A stretch of 27,185 nucleotides of DNA. Origin: a virus. The position numbers were made by a program, and so were the translations under genes. Shown here in pieces: positions 13,424-21,200 of this stretch. The stretch is taken from positions 1 through 27,185 of IMG/VR virus record IMGVR_UViG_3300035704_000019; one strand, written 5' to 3'. The notes below the pieces were generated by a model. That model ran no database searches, was not told the origin of the DNA, and saw nothing but the letters and a program-made list of their open reading frames with translations. How positions within the stretch are numbered: the first letter of the stretch is position 1; every line of letters starts with the position of its first letter.

Positions 13424-13785
13424 GCCTGTCGCAGAAAAACGCAACCCTGATCGAAGTCAAAGCCGAAGGCACGACGCCGGACTGGGATAGCCCTGACAAC
13501 GACGGGCCGCCGAAGTGGAGGGGTCGAGCTGACGCCTTCTACACGCAGCGTAAGGATCGCAATGTCGGGCCAGGCTCAGGAACGTCGACGGCAGAGACCT
13601 ACGAGCTGCGGCGGCAGCTGATCGTCGAGCCGCGACGTCCAGGCATCGACTTCGAGCAGGGCGACCTGGTCGTCTTCCTGTACCGGGGTACGCAGCGCAG
13701 CGGCGTCATCGTCATCGCCGAGGAGTACGACATTCCGAACACCCTGGTCGCCGGTTCGATCCGGCTCACCCTTCGCGACGCCTGA
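13420..13785 (+). CDS. head closure-like connector protein, CTG start, 121 aa
   Basis: An open frame between adaptor and minor head genes has no ATG, GTG or TTG near its beginning: an in-frame TAG lies at 13381-13383 and the first usable codon is CTG at 13420. That CTG overlaps the adaptor stop (CTGA) and has GGAAGG 8 nt upstream. The protein would begin MSLSQKNATLIEVKAEGTTP, then PPKWRGRADAFYTQRKDRNV, ELRRQLIVEPRRPGIDFEQG and DLVVFLYRGTQRSGVIVIAE: a small beta-barrel pattern expected for stopper/closure proteins that seal the head after packaging. Codon use and frame match its neighbours. The alternative, CTG at 13426, is less well spaced. The product call is by position and pattern. Confidence 0.7.
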   Translation: MSLSQKNATLIEVKAEGTTPDWDSPDNDGPPKWRGRADAFYTQRKDRNVGPGSGTSTAETYELRRQLIVEPRRPGIDFEQGDLVVFLYRGTQRSGVIVIAEEYDIPNTLVAGSIRLTLRDA

Positions 13786-13787
13786 CG

Positions 13788-14657
13788 ATGGCTGCCACGG
13801 GGGCAGAGCGCTCAATCGCTCGGCTCCCCGAGGTCGCGACGGTGGAAATCGTCGCGCAGTACGAACGTGCCGCTCGGTTGCTGCGGTCGATGATCGCCAA
13901 CGCTGTGCGCCGCGGCGCTCTCGGCACCGCAAACGAACAGCGCAAGCAGCTGGCCGCCGTCAATCGGCTCTTGCTGCAGCTGCGAGCAAGTATGAACGGA
14001 CTGGCGACGCTGTCGATCGCGGGTGGGTATCAGATTGGAGCCCAGTCGGCCGACGTTTCCATGCTCGAAGCCCTTCCCCCTGACGTAGCGGAGAAGCTGA
14101 TAGAGCCGCGGTTTGCGAACGGCGCCAACAAGGCGGCGATGCAAGCCCTGCAGGCAGCCACCGAACAGAGGCTGCAGGAGTCGGTCAGGACCGTGGGACG
14201 CTCCGTAGACGACGTCTTTCGCAGGGTCGGTCTGGAGGAAGTCAAGCTCGGCACCGCGGCGGGGCTGACCAGGCGCGAGACCTCGAATCGGATCGTTTCG
14301 AAGCTGGTCGACGAAGGGTTGACGTCCTTCGTCGATCGAGCGGGGCGCCGATGGAAGCTCGACGTCTACGCGGGCATGGTGGCCAGGACCACGCAGCGCG
14401 AGGCTGTGACTCTCGGCGTCGTCGACCGGATGCTGCAGATCGGCCTCGACCTGGTCACGGTTTCAAAGCACGCCGGATCCTGTGACATCTGCAAGGACTA
14501 TGAGGGGAAGACCTACTCGCTGACCGGGCACACCGAGGGGTTCGAGGTGATGACCGTCTTCCCGCCCTTCCACCCGAACTGCCGCCACATGATCGGGGCG
14601 GCCAAGGCGAATCTGACCGAGGTGCTGGAACTCGACGAGATGGCGATCGCGGCGTAG
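13788..14657 (+). CDS. minor head protein (phage minor capsid 2 / MuF-like)
   Basis: 289 aa, mostly helical in the first 190 residues. TRRETSNRIVSKLVDEGLTS (161-180) and YAGMVARTTQREAV (194-207) are the helix pair seen in minor capsid 2/SPP1 gp7-type proteins. A metal-binding C-terminal knot follows: KHAGSCDICKDYEGKTYSL (C232, C235) and FHPNCRHMIG (H262, C265, H267). Such proteins enter the procapsid with the portal and help DNA exit or ejection. They usually follow the portal gene; here the gene lies after the adaptor and closure genes. ATG 2 nt after the previous stop. Confidence 0.8.
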   Translation: MAATGAERSIARLPEVATVEIVAQYERAARLLRSMIANAVRRGALGTANEQRKQLAAVNRLLLQLRASMNGLATLSIAGGYQIGAQSADVSMLEALPPDVAEKLIEPRFANGANKAAMQALQAATEQRLQESVRTVGRSVDDVFRRVGLEEVKLGTAAGLTRRETSNRIVSKLVDEGLTSFVDRAGRRWKLDVYAGMVARTTQREAVTLGVVDRMLQIGLDLVTVSKHAGSCDICKDYEGKTYSLTGHTEGFEVMTVFPPFHPNCRHMIGAAKANLTEVLELDEMAIAA

Positions 14658-14660
14658 CAT
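14655..14660 (+). promoter_or_regulatory. TAGCAT, -10-like element for leaderless start at 14668
   Basis: TAGCAT is followed by 7 nt (cttcggc) and GTG at 14668. Its TAG is the stop codon of the minor head gene. TCGACG at 14632-14637 is one mismatch from a TTGACN -35 at 17-nt spacing, the only -35-like match in the set. Confidence 0.6.
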
Positions 14661-14667
14661 CTTCGGC

Positions 14668-15027
14668 GTGACGATCGTCCGCGGCGAAATCAGCTTCAAC
14701 ACCGTCTACGCGGCTTATCAGCACGAGCACACTGAGCTCAAGCATCCGCGCGGGGGCAACGCGAAGTATCTAGAGGCGCCGCTGAAGCAGTATGCGCCTG
14801 AGCTCGCACCGTTCATCGCGGCGCGGGTTCGAGCGGCGATTAAAGCCGCCGGCGCGCTGTGGTCCGCGGCGGCGATCGCGCGGATCCAGGCCGACGCCGC
14901 CGAGGATGCGATCGGCGCCTTTGCCGAGATCGTCGCCGGCGAGGCTCAGCGACAGGCTCCGATCCTGGAGGGGATCTTGCGCGGCTCGGTCGAGGTTTCC
15001 ACGGGCAGGGTTCGAGAGCTCGGGTAG
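14668..15027 (+). CDS. tail completion / HK97 gp10-like protein, 119 aa
   Basis: Begins MTIVRGEISFNTVYAAYQHE, then HTELKHPRGGNAKYLEAPLK, a helical middle rich in Ala, and a final segment RQAPILEGILRGSVEVSTGR. The 'KYLE-x-P-(L/F) ... A-P-x-x-x-G-x-L-R-x-S-V/I' pattern is that of HK97 gp10-like proteins that complete the tail and join it to the head. Position between minor head protein and tail terminator agrees. GTG start set by the 7-nt-spaced TAGCAT. Confidence 0.7.
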   Translation: MTIVRGEISFNTVYAAYQHEHTELKHPRGGNAKYLEAPLKQYAPELAPFIAARVRAAIKAAGALWSAAAIARIQADAAEDAIGAFAEIVAGEAQRQAPILEGILRGSVEVSTGRVRELG

Positions 15028-15030
15028 CCT
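15025..15030 (+). promoter_or_regulatory. TAGCCT, -10-like element for leaderless start at 15038
   Basis: TAGCCT is followed by 7 nt (cccccgc) and GTG at 15038. Its TAG is the stop codon of the tail completion gene. CGGG and CCCG flank it as a short palindrome. Confidence 0.6.
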
Positions 15031-15037
15031 CCCCCGC

Positions 15038-15529
15038 GTGGACGACCTGGTCCAGCCCTTCATTCGTTCCTACTTGGTCTCGAAGAACGGCGCGCGAGAA
15101 GAAGGAGAGCCGGGTTTCCGGGCGCCGAGTGACGCCGATCCAGACGGTGCCGCGGGCAGCCTCTATCCGGTTTTCGTCGAGCCTCGCGAAGGCGCGCCGG
15201 CGCCGGGGCAGCGGAAGGGCAACGAGGACAACACCGAGGCGGTGCTCTCGCTGGTCTACACCGGCGGGATCCCGACTGGTCCGCTGGAGAGCTTCCACCG
15301 TCGCGAGACCTTCGATCTCTGGGTTCGCTCGAAAGGGCCGCAGCTGGCGAAGCAGATCGACAACCGTCTGTGGAAGCTGCTGCACGACAAGCGCGACTGG
15401 GACATGGACGGCCTAACGGTGATCGAATCGCTGCAGTGGCGGCCAATGCAGCCGCTCGGAAACGACCCGCAGGGCTATACCTACATCGTCTCCTTCATCT
15501 TCGAGCTTTACGCAGAGAGCGGGAATTAG
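15038..15529 (+). CDS. tail terminator protein, 163 aa
   Basis: Begins MDDLVQPFIRSYLVSKNGAR. After an acidic, Gly/Pro-rich insert (about 26-75), the core reads EAVLSLVYTGGIPTGPLESF, RETFDLWVRSKGPQLAKQID, then NRLWKLLHDKRDWDMDGLTV and YTYIVSFIFELY. The alternating strand-helix-helix-strand pattern with a W-x-R-S helix and final aromatic strand is that of tail terminators, which cap the tail tube. Position just before the tube operon agrees. The start is chosen at the GTG with the 7-nt-spaced TAGCCT; an upstream open frame to 14792 is a shadow of the previous gene. Confidence 0.75.
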   Translation: MDDLVQPFIRSYLVSKNGAREEGEPGFRAPSDADPDGAAGSLYPVFVEPREGAPAPGQRKGNEDNTEAVLSLVYTGGIPTGPLESFHRRETFDLWVRSKGPQLAKQIDNRLWKLLHDKRDWDMDGLTVIESLQWRPMQPLGNDPQGYTYIVSFIFELYAESGN

Positions 15530-15552
15530 CCGCGCTCGGATTTCAGGTTCTA

Positions 15553-15584
15553 GCCGCCGGCGCATTACGTTCGGCGCCAACGGC
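15553..15584 (+). promoter_or_regulatory. hairpin in the terminator-to-tail-operon gap
   Basis: GCCG-CC-GGCGC (15553-15563) pairs with GCGCC-AA-CGGC (15574-15584), 9 bp interrupted by one symmetric 2-nt mismatch, loop of 10 nt. It lies just after the tail terminator stop and may be a weak terminator or a leader structure. Confidence 0.4.
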
Positions 15585-15618
15585 TCTCGGATCCGGTTGC
15601 GGCTGCGAGGGAGACACC

Positions 15619-15634
15619 CGAACCAAGGGGTTCG
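15619..15634 (+). promoter_or_regulatory. hairpin holding the Shine-Dalgarno of the gene at 15638
   Basis: CGAACC (15619-15624) pairs with GGTTCG (15629-15634) around an AAGG loop. The AAGGGG Shine-Dalgarno (15625-15630) is half in the loop and half in the stem, about 7 nt before the ATG. Confidence 0.4.
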
Positions 15635-15637
15635 CAC

Positions 15638-16162
15638 ATGGAAGGCTTGATCGCTTACGAGCTGGCTCCCGGCTACGAGGAGTTCAGCGGCGGGAACGTC
15701 ACGCTGGTCGGCGGTGTGATGTACGACGTCAAGGAGCTGCTCGACGAGAGCAACGGGCGGATCGTTCTGGGCCCGAACCCCCGGACGAACGCTGACGAGG
15801 AAGTGCCCGACGAGGAGGCTGAGCGCGCCAATCGCGACGCCGAAATCGCCGACGCTCTTTCCAAATACCCGGCGCTCGAACGGGTCGAGGCCGAGGACGG
15901 CGACGAGCCGCTCAGCTACGACAACGTCGACTTGACGACCGTGTCCGAGGGGCCGACGAAAATCGAGCTGCGCGAGCGCGCAAACGAGCTCGACATTCCG
16001 GGTCGGTCCTCGATGACCAAGGGCGAGCTGATCAGGGCGATCGCCGAAACCGAGGAAGCGCTCGCCTCGGCCGAGCAGTCAAGCGGCGAGAGCACCGACC
16101 AGGGCGGCGACGCTGGCGACGCCGGCGATGGCGAAGCCTCGACCGAAGGGAGCGATGACTGA
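15638..16162 (+). CDS. SAP/Rho-N-like domain protein, 174 aa
   Basis: The N-terminal ~45 residues (MEGLIAYELAPGYEEFSGGN, VMYDVKELLDE) look like a compact beta/alpha unit. An acidic linker follows. Residues about 107-136, TKIELRERANELDIPGRSSM and TKGELIRAIAE, match the helix-turn-helix-like SAP or Rho N-terminal fold (L-x-x-x-A-x-x-L-x-I-x-G-x-S-x-x-x-K-x-E-L-I-x-x-I), often nucleic-acid binding. The tail is Ser/Gly/Asp-rich. Such small SAP-like proteins frequently precede tail tube genes in actinobacteriophages. Its TGA overlaps the tail tube ATG. Whether it binds DNA in the virion is unknown. Confidence 0.7.
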   Translation: MEGLIAYELAPGYEEFSGGNVTLVGGVMYDVKELLDESNGRIVLGPNPRTNADEEVPDEEAERANRDAEIADALSKYPALERVEAEDGDEPLSYDNVDLTTVSEGPTKIELRERANELDIPGRSSMTKGELIRAIAETEEALASAEQSSGESTDQGGDAGDAGDGEASTEGSDD

Positions 16163-17187
16163 TGGCTCTGGAGTCAAATCTCTACGCACTCTGGGCGGCC
16201 AAGCAGACCGCGAAGGGCACGTCGGCGACGGAAGCTACTCGCAGGTTCCGCCAGGTCGCCGGCGATCTGGCGACGAACCGCGAGGACGGTTCGGAGGGGT
16301 TCTCGGATCTCGATCGCTTCGGGAACATGACGGACTTCGTCAACACCTTGTCGGGCGAAGGAGCGCCGGGACTGCAGTCGACGCCGACCGAGGCCGCTTG
16401 GCTCTTCTGGGTCTTCTTCGGCGCCGACACGGTGACGGGCGCGGCCGATCCCTGGAAACACGTCTTCACCCCGCAGACCAACGGTGGTTCGTGGGTCACC
16501 TTCTGGAAGCGGGTCGGCGGATCGGTCGTGCAGCGCGAGAAGTTCAACGACTGCAAAATCGGTCAGCTGGTCATCGAAGGATCGACGGGGCAGAAGGTCG
16601 TGCGGGTTACGCCCTCGATCTTGGCGCTCGATCCCGGTGAAAAGTTCGCCGTCGACCCGACGCAGGAAATGCCCACCGGTGAACCGTTCCTATGGACTGA
16701 GGGCGTCGGGACGTTCAAAGTCAACGGCGTCGTGCTCAAGGGGAGCTCGCAGTTCACGGCGACTTGGGACGAGGGCTTCGCGCCGTACTACGGCGACGAC
16801 GTCGTCTCGATCGACCTGACCACGGGCAACGCGCAGATCACGCTGGGGACGACCATCCTGGTCGACTCCGAAGGGCTGGGCGAGTACAACAAGCGGATCT
16901 ACGGCGAAGCGGCGCCGGCGGCTGGCAAAAAACCGATCAAGGTGCCCGAGGCGCTCGGCTCCTACAACTTCACGCTGACCAAACGGAATTCGGCTGGACC
17001 GGTCGCCCCGGCTCGGACGATGAAAGTCGAGTTCCCCGGCGTAAAGTGGGCGCCCGACGTTGCCATCCCGCCCAGCCCCGACGGCGGGCCCGTCGAGCTC
17101 TCGCTCGGCGGCGGGATGCGCAAGGTCTCGCCCGAACCCGGCAGCCGGATCACGATGGAAATCGGCAACGCCGCGTTCACCGGCTGA
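16162..17187 (+). CDS. major tail protein (tail tube subunit)
   Basis: 341 aa, beta-rich. Begins MALESNLYALWAAKQTAKGT, a typical tube-protein start. Then FRQVAGDLATNREDGSEGFS, WLFWVFFGADTVTGAADPWK and FTPQTNGGSWVTFWKRVGGS, and a run of strands to the end (SLGGGMRKVSPEPGSRITM). The order resembles large actinobacteriophage tail tube proteins that carry an extra beta domain in the C-terminal half. It assembles as stacked hexamers around the tape measure. The following genes are the chaperone G/G-T pair and tape measure, which fixes the identity by synteny. ATG overlaps the previous TGA. Confidence 0.85.
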   Translation: MALESNLYALWAAKQTAKGTSATEATRRFRQVAGDLATNREDGSEGFSDLDRFGNMTDFVNTLSGEGAPGLQSTPTEAAWLFWVFFGADTVTGAADPWKHVFTPQTNGGSWVTFWKRVGGSVVQREKFNDCKIGQLVIEGSTGQKVVRVTPSILALDPGEKFAVDPTQEMPTGEPFLWTEGVGTFKVNGVVLKGSSQFTATWDEGFAPYYGDDVVSIDLTTGNAQITLGTTILVDSEGLGEYNKRIYGEAAPAAGKKPIKVPEALGSYNFTLTKRNSAGPVAPARTMKVEFPGVKWAPDVAIPPSPDGGPVELSLGGGMRKVSPEPGSRITMEIGNAAFTG

Positions 17188-17206
17188 GCCGCGAGAGGAG
17201 AAGCGC

Positions 17207-18058
17207 ATGAGCGAAGAGACGAAGGTCGTCTCGCGGCAGATCGAAGTCAGCGGCGAGACCTACGAGATCACGAAGTTCAAGGGGTACAAGGCGTTCCGCA
17301 TCGGGCGGTTGCTGACGAGCCTCGGAGAGATAGGCTCGGCCGTCTCGAAGAAGGTCAGCGGCTTCGTCGCCGACTACCGACGCGAGAACGTCGACGAGAT
17401 CCCTCGGGCGACGCTGGAGTTCCGCTACCCCGAGGAAGCGGCCACCGTCTCCGAGGAGGCGTGGAAGGAAAGCGGGGGGGTGATCAGGCTCTCCAACGAG
17501 CCGAGCGAAGCGGAGATCCTGGCAGTGGTCCTGCCGACCATCTTCGAGCTCGCCGGCGACAAAATCGCCGACCTGCTCGCGTGGGTCATCGCCGACGACG
17601 CGGTCCTGGAGGAAAAGGACGGGGAGAGTGAGGAGGCGGTCGTCGAGTACATCACGGGACTGCGCAAGCAGCTCCTCTTCCATTCGACGATCGACGAGCT
17701 CTTCGATATCGCCATTGCCGCGCAAGGCGTTCTCGGCGAGCAAATGGCGGGAAAAGCGGAGCAGGTCCGCTCGCTTCTCCCGTTGGTGGGCCTGGGCGGG
17801 CAGGACGAGGAGACGGAGCCGGAGACGTCGGAGGCGCCGGAGACGTCGGAGGCGCCGGACCCGGACGCACCGATGGTGGCGAGCCCGGAGTTCGAGGAGG
17901 AGGATCCCTTGAAGGTCGAGACCCCTTCGACCCCCGAGTCTCAGACGACGTCGGAGAGGCGCGACTCCTCCACCGATTCGCCGCCGGATACGGATGGCGA
18001 CGAGGAGAGGTCCTCCACGGACCAAGTTGGGGAGCCCTCAGCGAGCATCTCCGGCTGA
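17207..18058 (+). CDS. tail assembly chaperone G (unshifted product)
   Basis: 283 aa with GGAG upstream of the ATG. The folded part, about residues 1-190, includes SGETYEITKFKGYKAFRIGR near 14-33 and a helical region (KESGGVIRLSNEPSEAEILA, then IDELFDIAIAAQGVLGEQM). This is the gpG-like chaperone that coats the tape measure before tube polymerisation. After the shift site the zero frame continues for 100 residues of acidic Ser/Thr/Pro/Glu sequence, including a duplicated ETSEAP unit encoded by an 18-nt direct repeat. This tail shares its DNA with the T frame. Confidence 0.85.
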   Translation: MSEETKVVSRQIEVSGETYEITKFKGYKAFRIGRLLTSLGEIGSAVSKKVSGFVADYRRENVDEIPRATLEFRYPEEAATVSEEAWKESGGVIRLSNEPSEAEILAVVLPTIFELAGDKIADLLAWVIADDAVLEEKDGESEEAVVEYITGLRKQLLFHSTIDELFDIAIAAQGVLGEQMAGKAEQVRSLLPLVGLGGQDEETEPETSEAPETSEAPDPDAPMVASPEFEEEDPLKVETPSTPESQTTSERRDSSTDSPPDTDGDEERSSTDQVGEPSASISG

Positions 18059-18237
18059 TCCGTGAGGACGAGGAATTCGAGATGCGCCAGCGCCTCGCCC
18101 TCGCAGGACAAGACCCTGATGTTCTGAGTGGCGCTCTGCCTCCCTTGGAGGCACCGCCTGCCCCGAACGAGGCGCTGGCGCGCGCGAAGCACCTCAAGGC
18201 CGGGCTCGAAAGCCAGGCTCAGCAGAGGAGGAATTAG
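17207..18237 (+). CDS. tail assembly chaperone G-T (-1 frameshift fusion)
   Basis: The -1 frame is open from 17632 to a TAG at 18235-18237, and after the G stop (18056-18058) no other gene explains 18059-18237. Slipping at GGGAAAA (17749-17755) joins the first 183 residues of G to a 160-residue T extension, for a 343-aa product. The first part of T is a Gly/Ala/Arg-rich linker; the last ~85 residues look like a real domain (RLLHRFAAGYGWRRGEVLHG, ALSEHLRLIREDEEFEMRQR, ALARAKHLKAGLESQAQQ). T normally bridges the tape measure and tube subunits. The stop lies 3 nt before the tape measure ATG. An upstream slip site is most likely; sites nearer the T domain cannot be excluded. Confidence 0.8.
17749..17755 (+). 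other. -1 frameshift slippery heptamer GGGAAAA
   Basis: In the G frame it reads gcG GGA AAA, the X XXY YYZ form in exact phase. It is followed immediately by a 6-bp hairpin, AGCGGA/TCCGCT (17755-17760 with 17766-17771), closer than usual stimulatory stems. Confidence 0.8.
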
Positions 18238-18240
18238 AGG

Positions 18241-21200
18241 ATGGAGGCCGGCGGGATCGACGTCGGTCACATCTTCGCGCGCCTGGACGCGAAACTCGAC
18301 GATCGCAACTTCAAGCGCTTCGACACCGCGGTCGACAAATCTCGCGCCAAGGCGCAGGGCATGGCGCGGGATCAGGACAAGCTCTCCCGCAGTACGCAGA
18401 CCCTCAGTCGCGAGCAGCAGCGCCACGCGAAATTTCTCCGCTCGCAGGGCTATGAGTGGGCCGCTGTGGCGAAAGAGGTCGGCGTCAACGAGGATGCGCT
18501 GAAGAGCTGGAACACGACTTCGCGGACCACGGTGCGGGAGCAGGAGCGCGTGCGTCGCAGCGTGCGCGAGACCGGACGGGAGAGCCGAAGTACGAGCAAG
18601 GATATCTCCGGCCTGGAAGGGGTAATGGCGCGGGCCAACCGCGCGACGACCTTCTTCGGTCGGACGCTGAGGCTCTTGAAATGGCCGGCGCTGATCGCCG
18701 GCGCTGGCGCCGCACTGCAGGGGATCAACGCCCTGGCCGCTGGCACCGTCGCGTTGACCTCGGCGTTGGCCCCCCTCTCGGGTCTGCTTGTGACCATCCC
18801 CGCGGGGTTGGGAACGCTAGGACAAACCTTGGGGACGGCGGCGCTGAGTTTGATGGGCGTGGGGAACGCCGTCAAAGCGCTCAATAGCGAAGAAGTCAAA
18901 TCAGGAAAAGTCGCCGAAGACACGGCTAAAAAACGACGGAGCGCTGCGCAGCAAATTCGTTCAGCCGAGGAACAGCTTGCCGATTCACAGCGCTCGGAGA
19001 AAGGCGCTCAGCGGGACCTCAACAAAGCTCGCCTCGAAGCAGTCAAAACGCTGCAGGACATGCGCAACGCCGCGATCCAAGCGAAGTTTGGCGAACAGGA
19101 TGCGCAGCTCGCGCTACGTCGTTCGATCGTCGAATTGCGGAAAGCGGAGATCAACCCGAAATCCTCATTCCTCGAAATCGAAGAACTGGAACTGGGAGTG
19201 CGAGAGGCCCGCCAAGGCGTCAAAGAAGCGAGGTTGGATCGGAAACGCGCTGACCAGGAAGATCGCAAAGAGAGGCGAGGGGGCGTCAAAAAAGATCCGG
19301 GGGTCGTTGAAGCGAAACGCTCCCTTGCGGATGCTCAGCGCGGCGTTGCGCAATCGGCTCGCGACGTCGCGGAAGCCGAGAAAGACGCGACCGAATCGCT
19401 TTCCGAATCGTCATCTGCGGCGAGCAAAGTTGAAGAATCGTTCGCCAAATTGACGCCCGAGGCGGCGCGCTTCTCGCGCTTCCTCTACGGCCTAAAACCG
19501 CAGCTGCAGGGTCTCCAGGCGACCGCAGCAAAAGGATTCCTGCCTGGCGCCGAAAAAGGCATCACCTCGACGCTGCGCAACTTGCCCGCGGTACAGAAGG
19601 TGATTGGCGCGACCTCGCGCGTGATGGGGAACCTCTCGGAGCGAGCCGGTCGCTTCTTCGGCTCGCGTGGCTTCGGCAAGGACCTCGAAACGGTCGGCCG
19701 CGGGAATGCACAGACGCTCGGCCTCATGGGGCGGAGCGCCGAGCACCTCTTCAAAGGGCTCACGAACGTCCTGGTCGTGGCTCAGCCGTTCCTGCGCTGG
19801 ACCGGGAAATTCGTCAATCAGCTCACGGCATGGGTCGAGAAATCGACCGAGGTCAACAAGAAGAACGGCGATATGGCGAGGTTCTTCGGGCGAACGCGCC
19901 AGGTCGTCGAAGTGCTCTCTTCGATCTTCGAGCACCTCGGCGGCACTCTGCACGTGATCGGCGAAGAGGCGGCGCCGCTCGGGCGAGAAATCCTGGCGGC
20001 CTTCGATCAGGGATCCGAAGGGCTGGAGAAATGGGCCAAGTCCACCGAAGGACGCAAATCGATCGGGCGCTACTTCAAGGAAGCGAAAGGTCCGCTCTTC
20101 GAATTTGGCCGGCTCGTCAGGGACATCATCGACGCCTTCTTCGAACTCGGCGAGGGGCAGGGCGGCGTTACTCGGGATCTGATCCATCAGATGAGGGTCG
20201 AACTGCTTCCTGTCATCACGGAAGTCCTGAAGTCGACGACCGAATCGTTCGGGCCTCACGTAGTCGAAATGCTCACGCAGGTCCTTGGCCTCTTCGCTCG
20301 CCTATCAGGGGCGAGTGGCCCCCTCACCCTCTACGTCGAAAGCCTCACCGCCGCAGCGAAGATCACGAACACCTTGCTCGACGCTGTGCCGGGGCTCCGA
20401 GGGCTCACCGTGAACTTGCTCGGCCTGGTTGCCGTGATGAAGACGGTGACCACGATCGGACACTTTACGGGGATCACGAAGGGGCTCGAACTCCTCTTCG
20501 GAGAGGACATGGGGGACCGCCTCAAAGGTCGGTTCCGATCGATGATGAAATCGGTGTTCCTGCGTGGCGCGCTCGCTCTTAACTACGTCGTTGCGTGGGG
20601 AGAAGGCGTCGCCCAGACCGCCGCGGGCGGGATCTCCAAGCAGCTGACCAGGTTCCGCGCCGTCGCCCGTAAAGCGGCTATTGCCTTCATCGGCACCTTC
20701 GCCCCCGAGGTTGCCGCCGGGATGGCCGCCGGCGGCCGGCTCGGGGAATTGCTTGGCACTCGGTTTCCCAAAATCGCCGGCATGTTCAAACGGGGCGGCA
20801 AACTAGCGGGCAAAGGCTTCATCGTCGGAGTGCTCCTCGGCGCTGTCTTGCTCGGCGTCGAGCTCGGCAACATGATCAACAAGAAGTACCCCGACCTGGG
20901 CCCCTCGATCCGACATTGGGGGATCCGCGCCGGCGAAGACTTCGTCAATGCCCTGATCGACGCGGTCAACCTTGGGATCAAGGGCATCAACAAGGCGCTT
21001 GACGAGGGCAACCCGCTGGGAAAGCTCGGCGTCGACGCGCCCAACATCGGTGAAGTCGGTCACGTCAACTGGCATTCGAGCGGCGAACGCAAGAGCTCCG
21101 AAGTCGACGAAGCGATGGGCGGCAAGAAAGTCGAAACGTATGGCGGTCGCATCGTGTCGCCCAAACAGGCCGCGAAGATCGCTCGGGAAGTTCAGGAAGG

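Noticed and set aside
18128-18502. Rightward 124-codon ORF spanning the G-T end and the tape measure start
   Set aside because: It is in a different frame from both T and tape measure and is Arg/Ser-rich; the T frame and tape measure explain the region.
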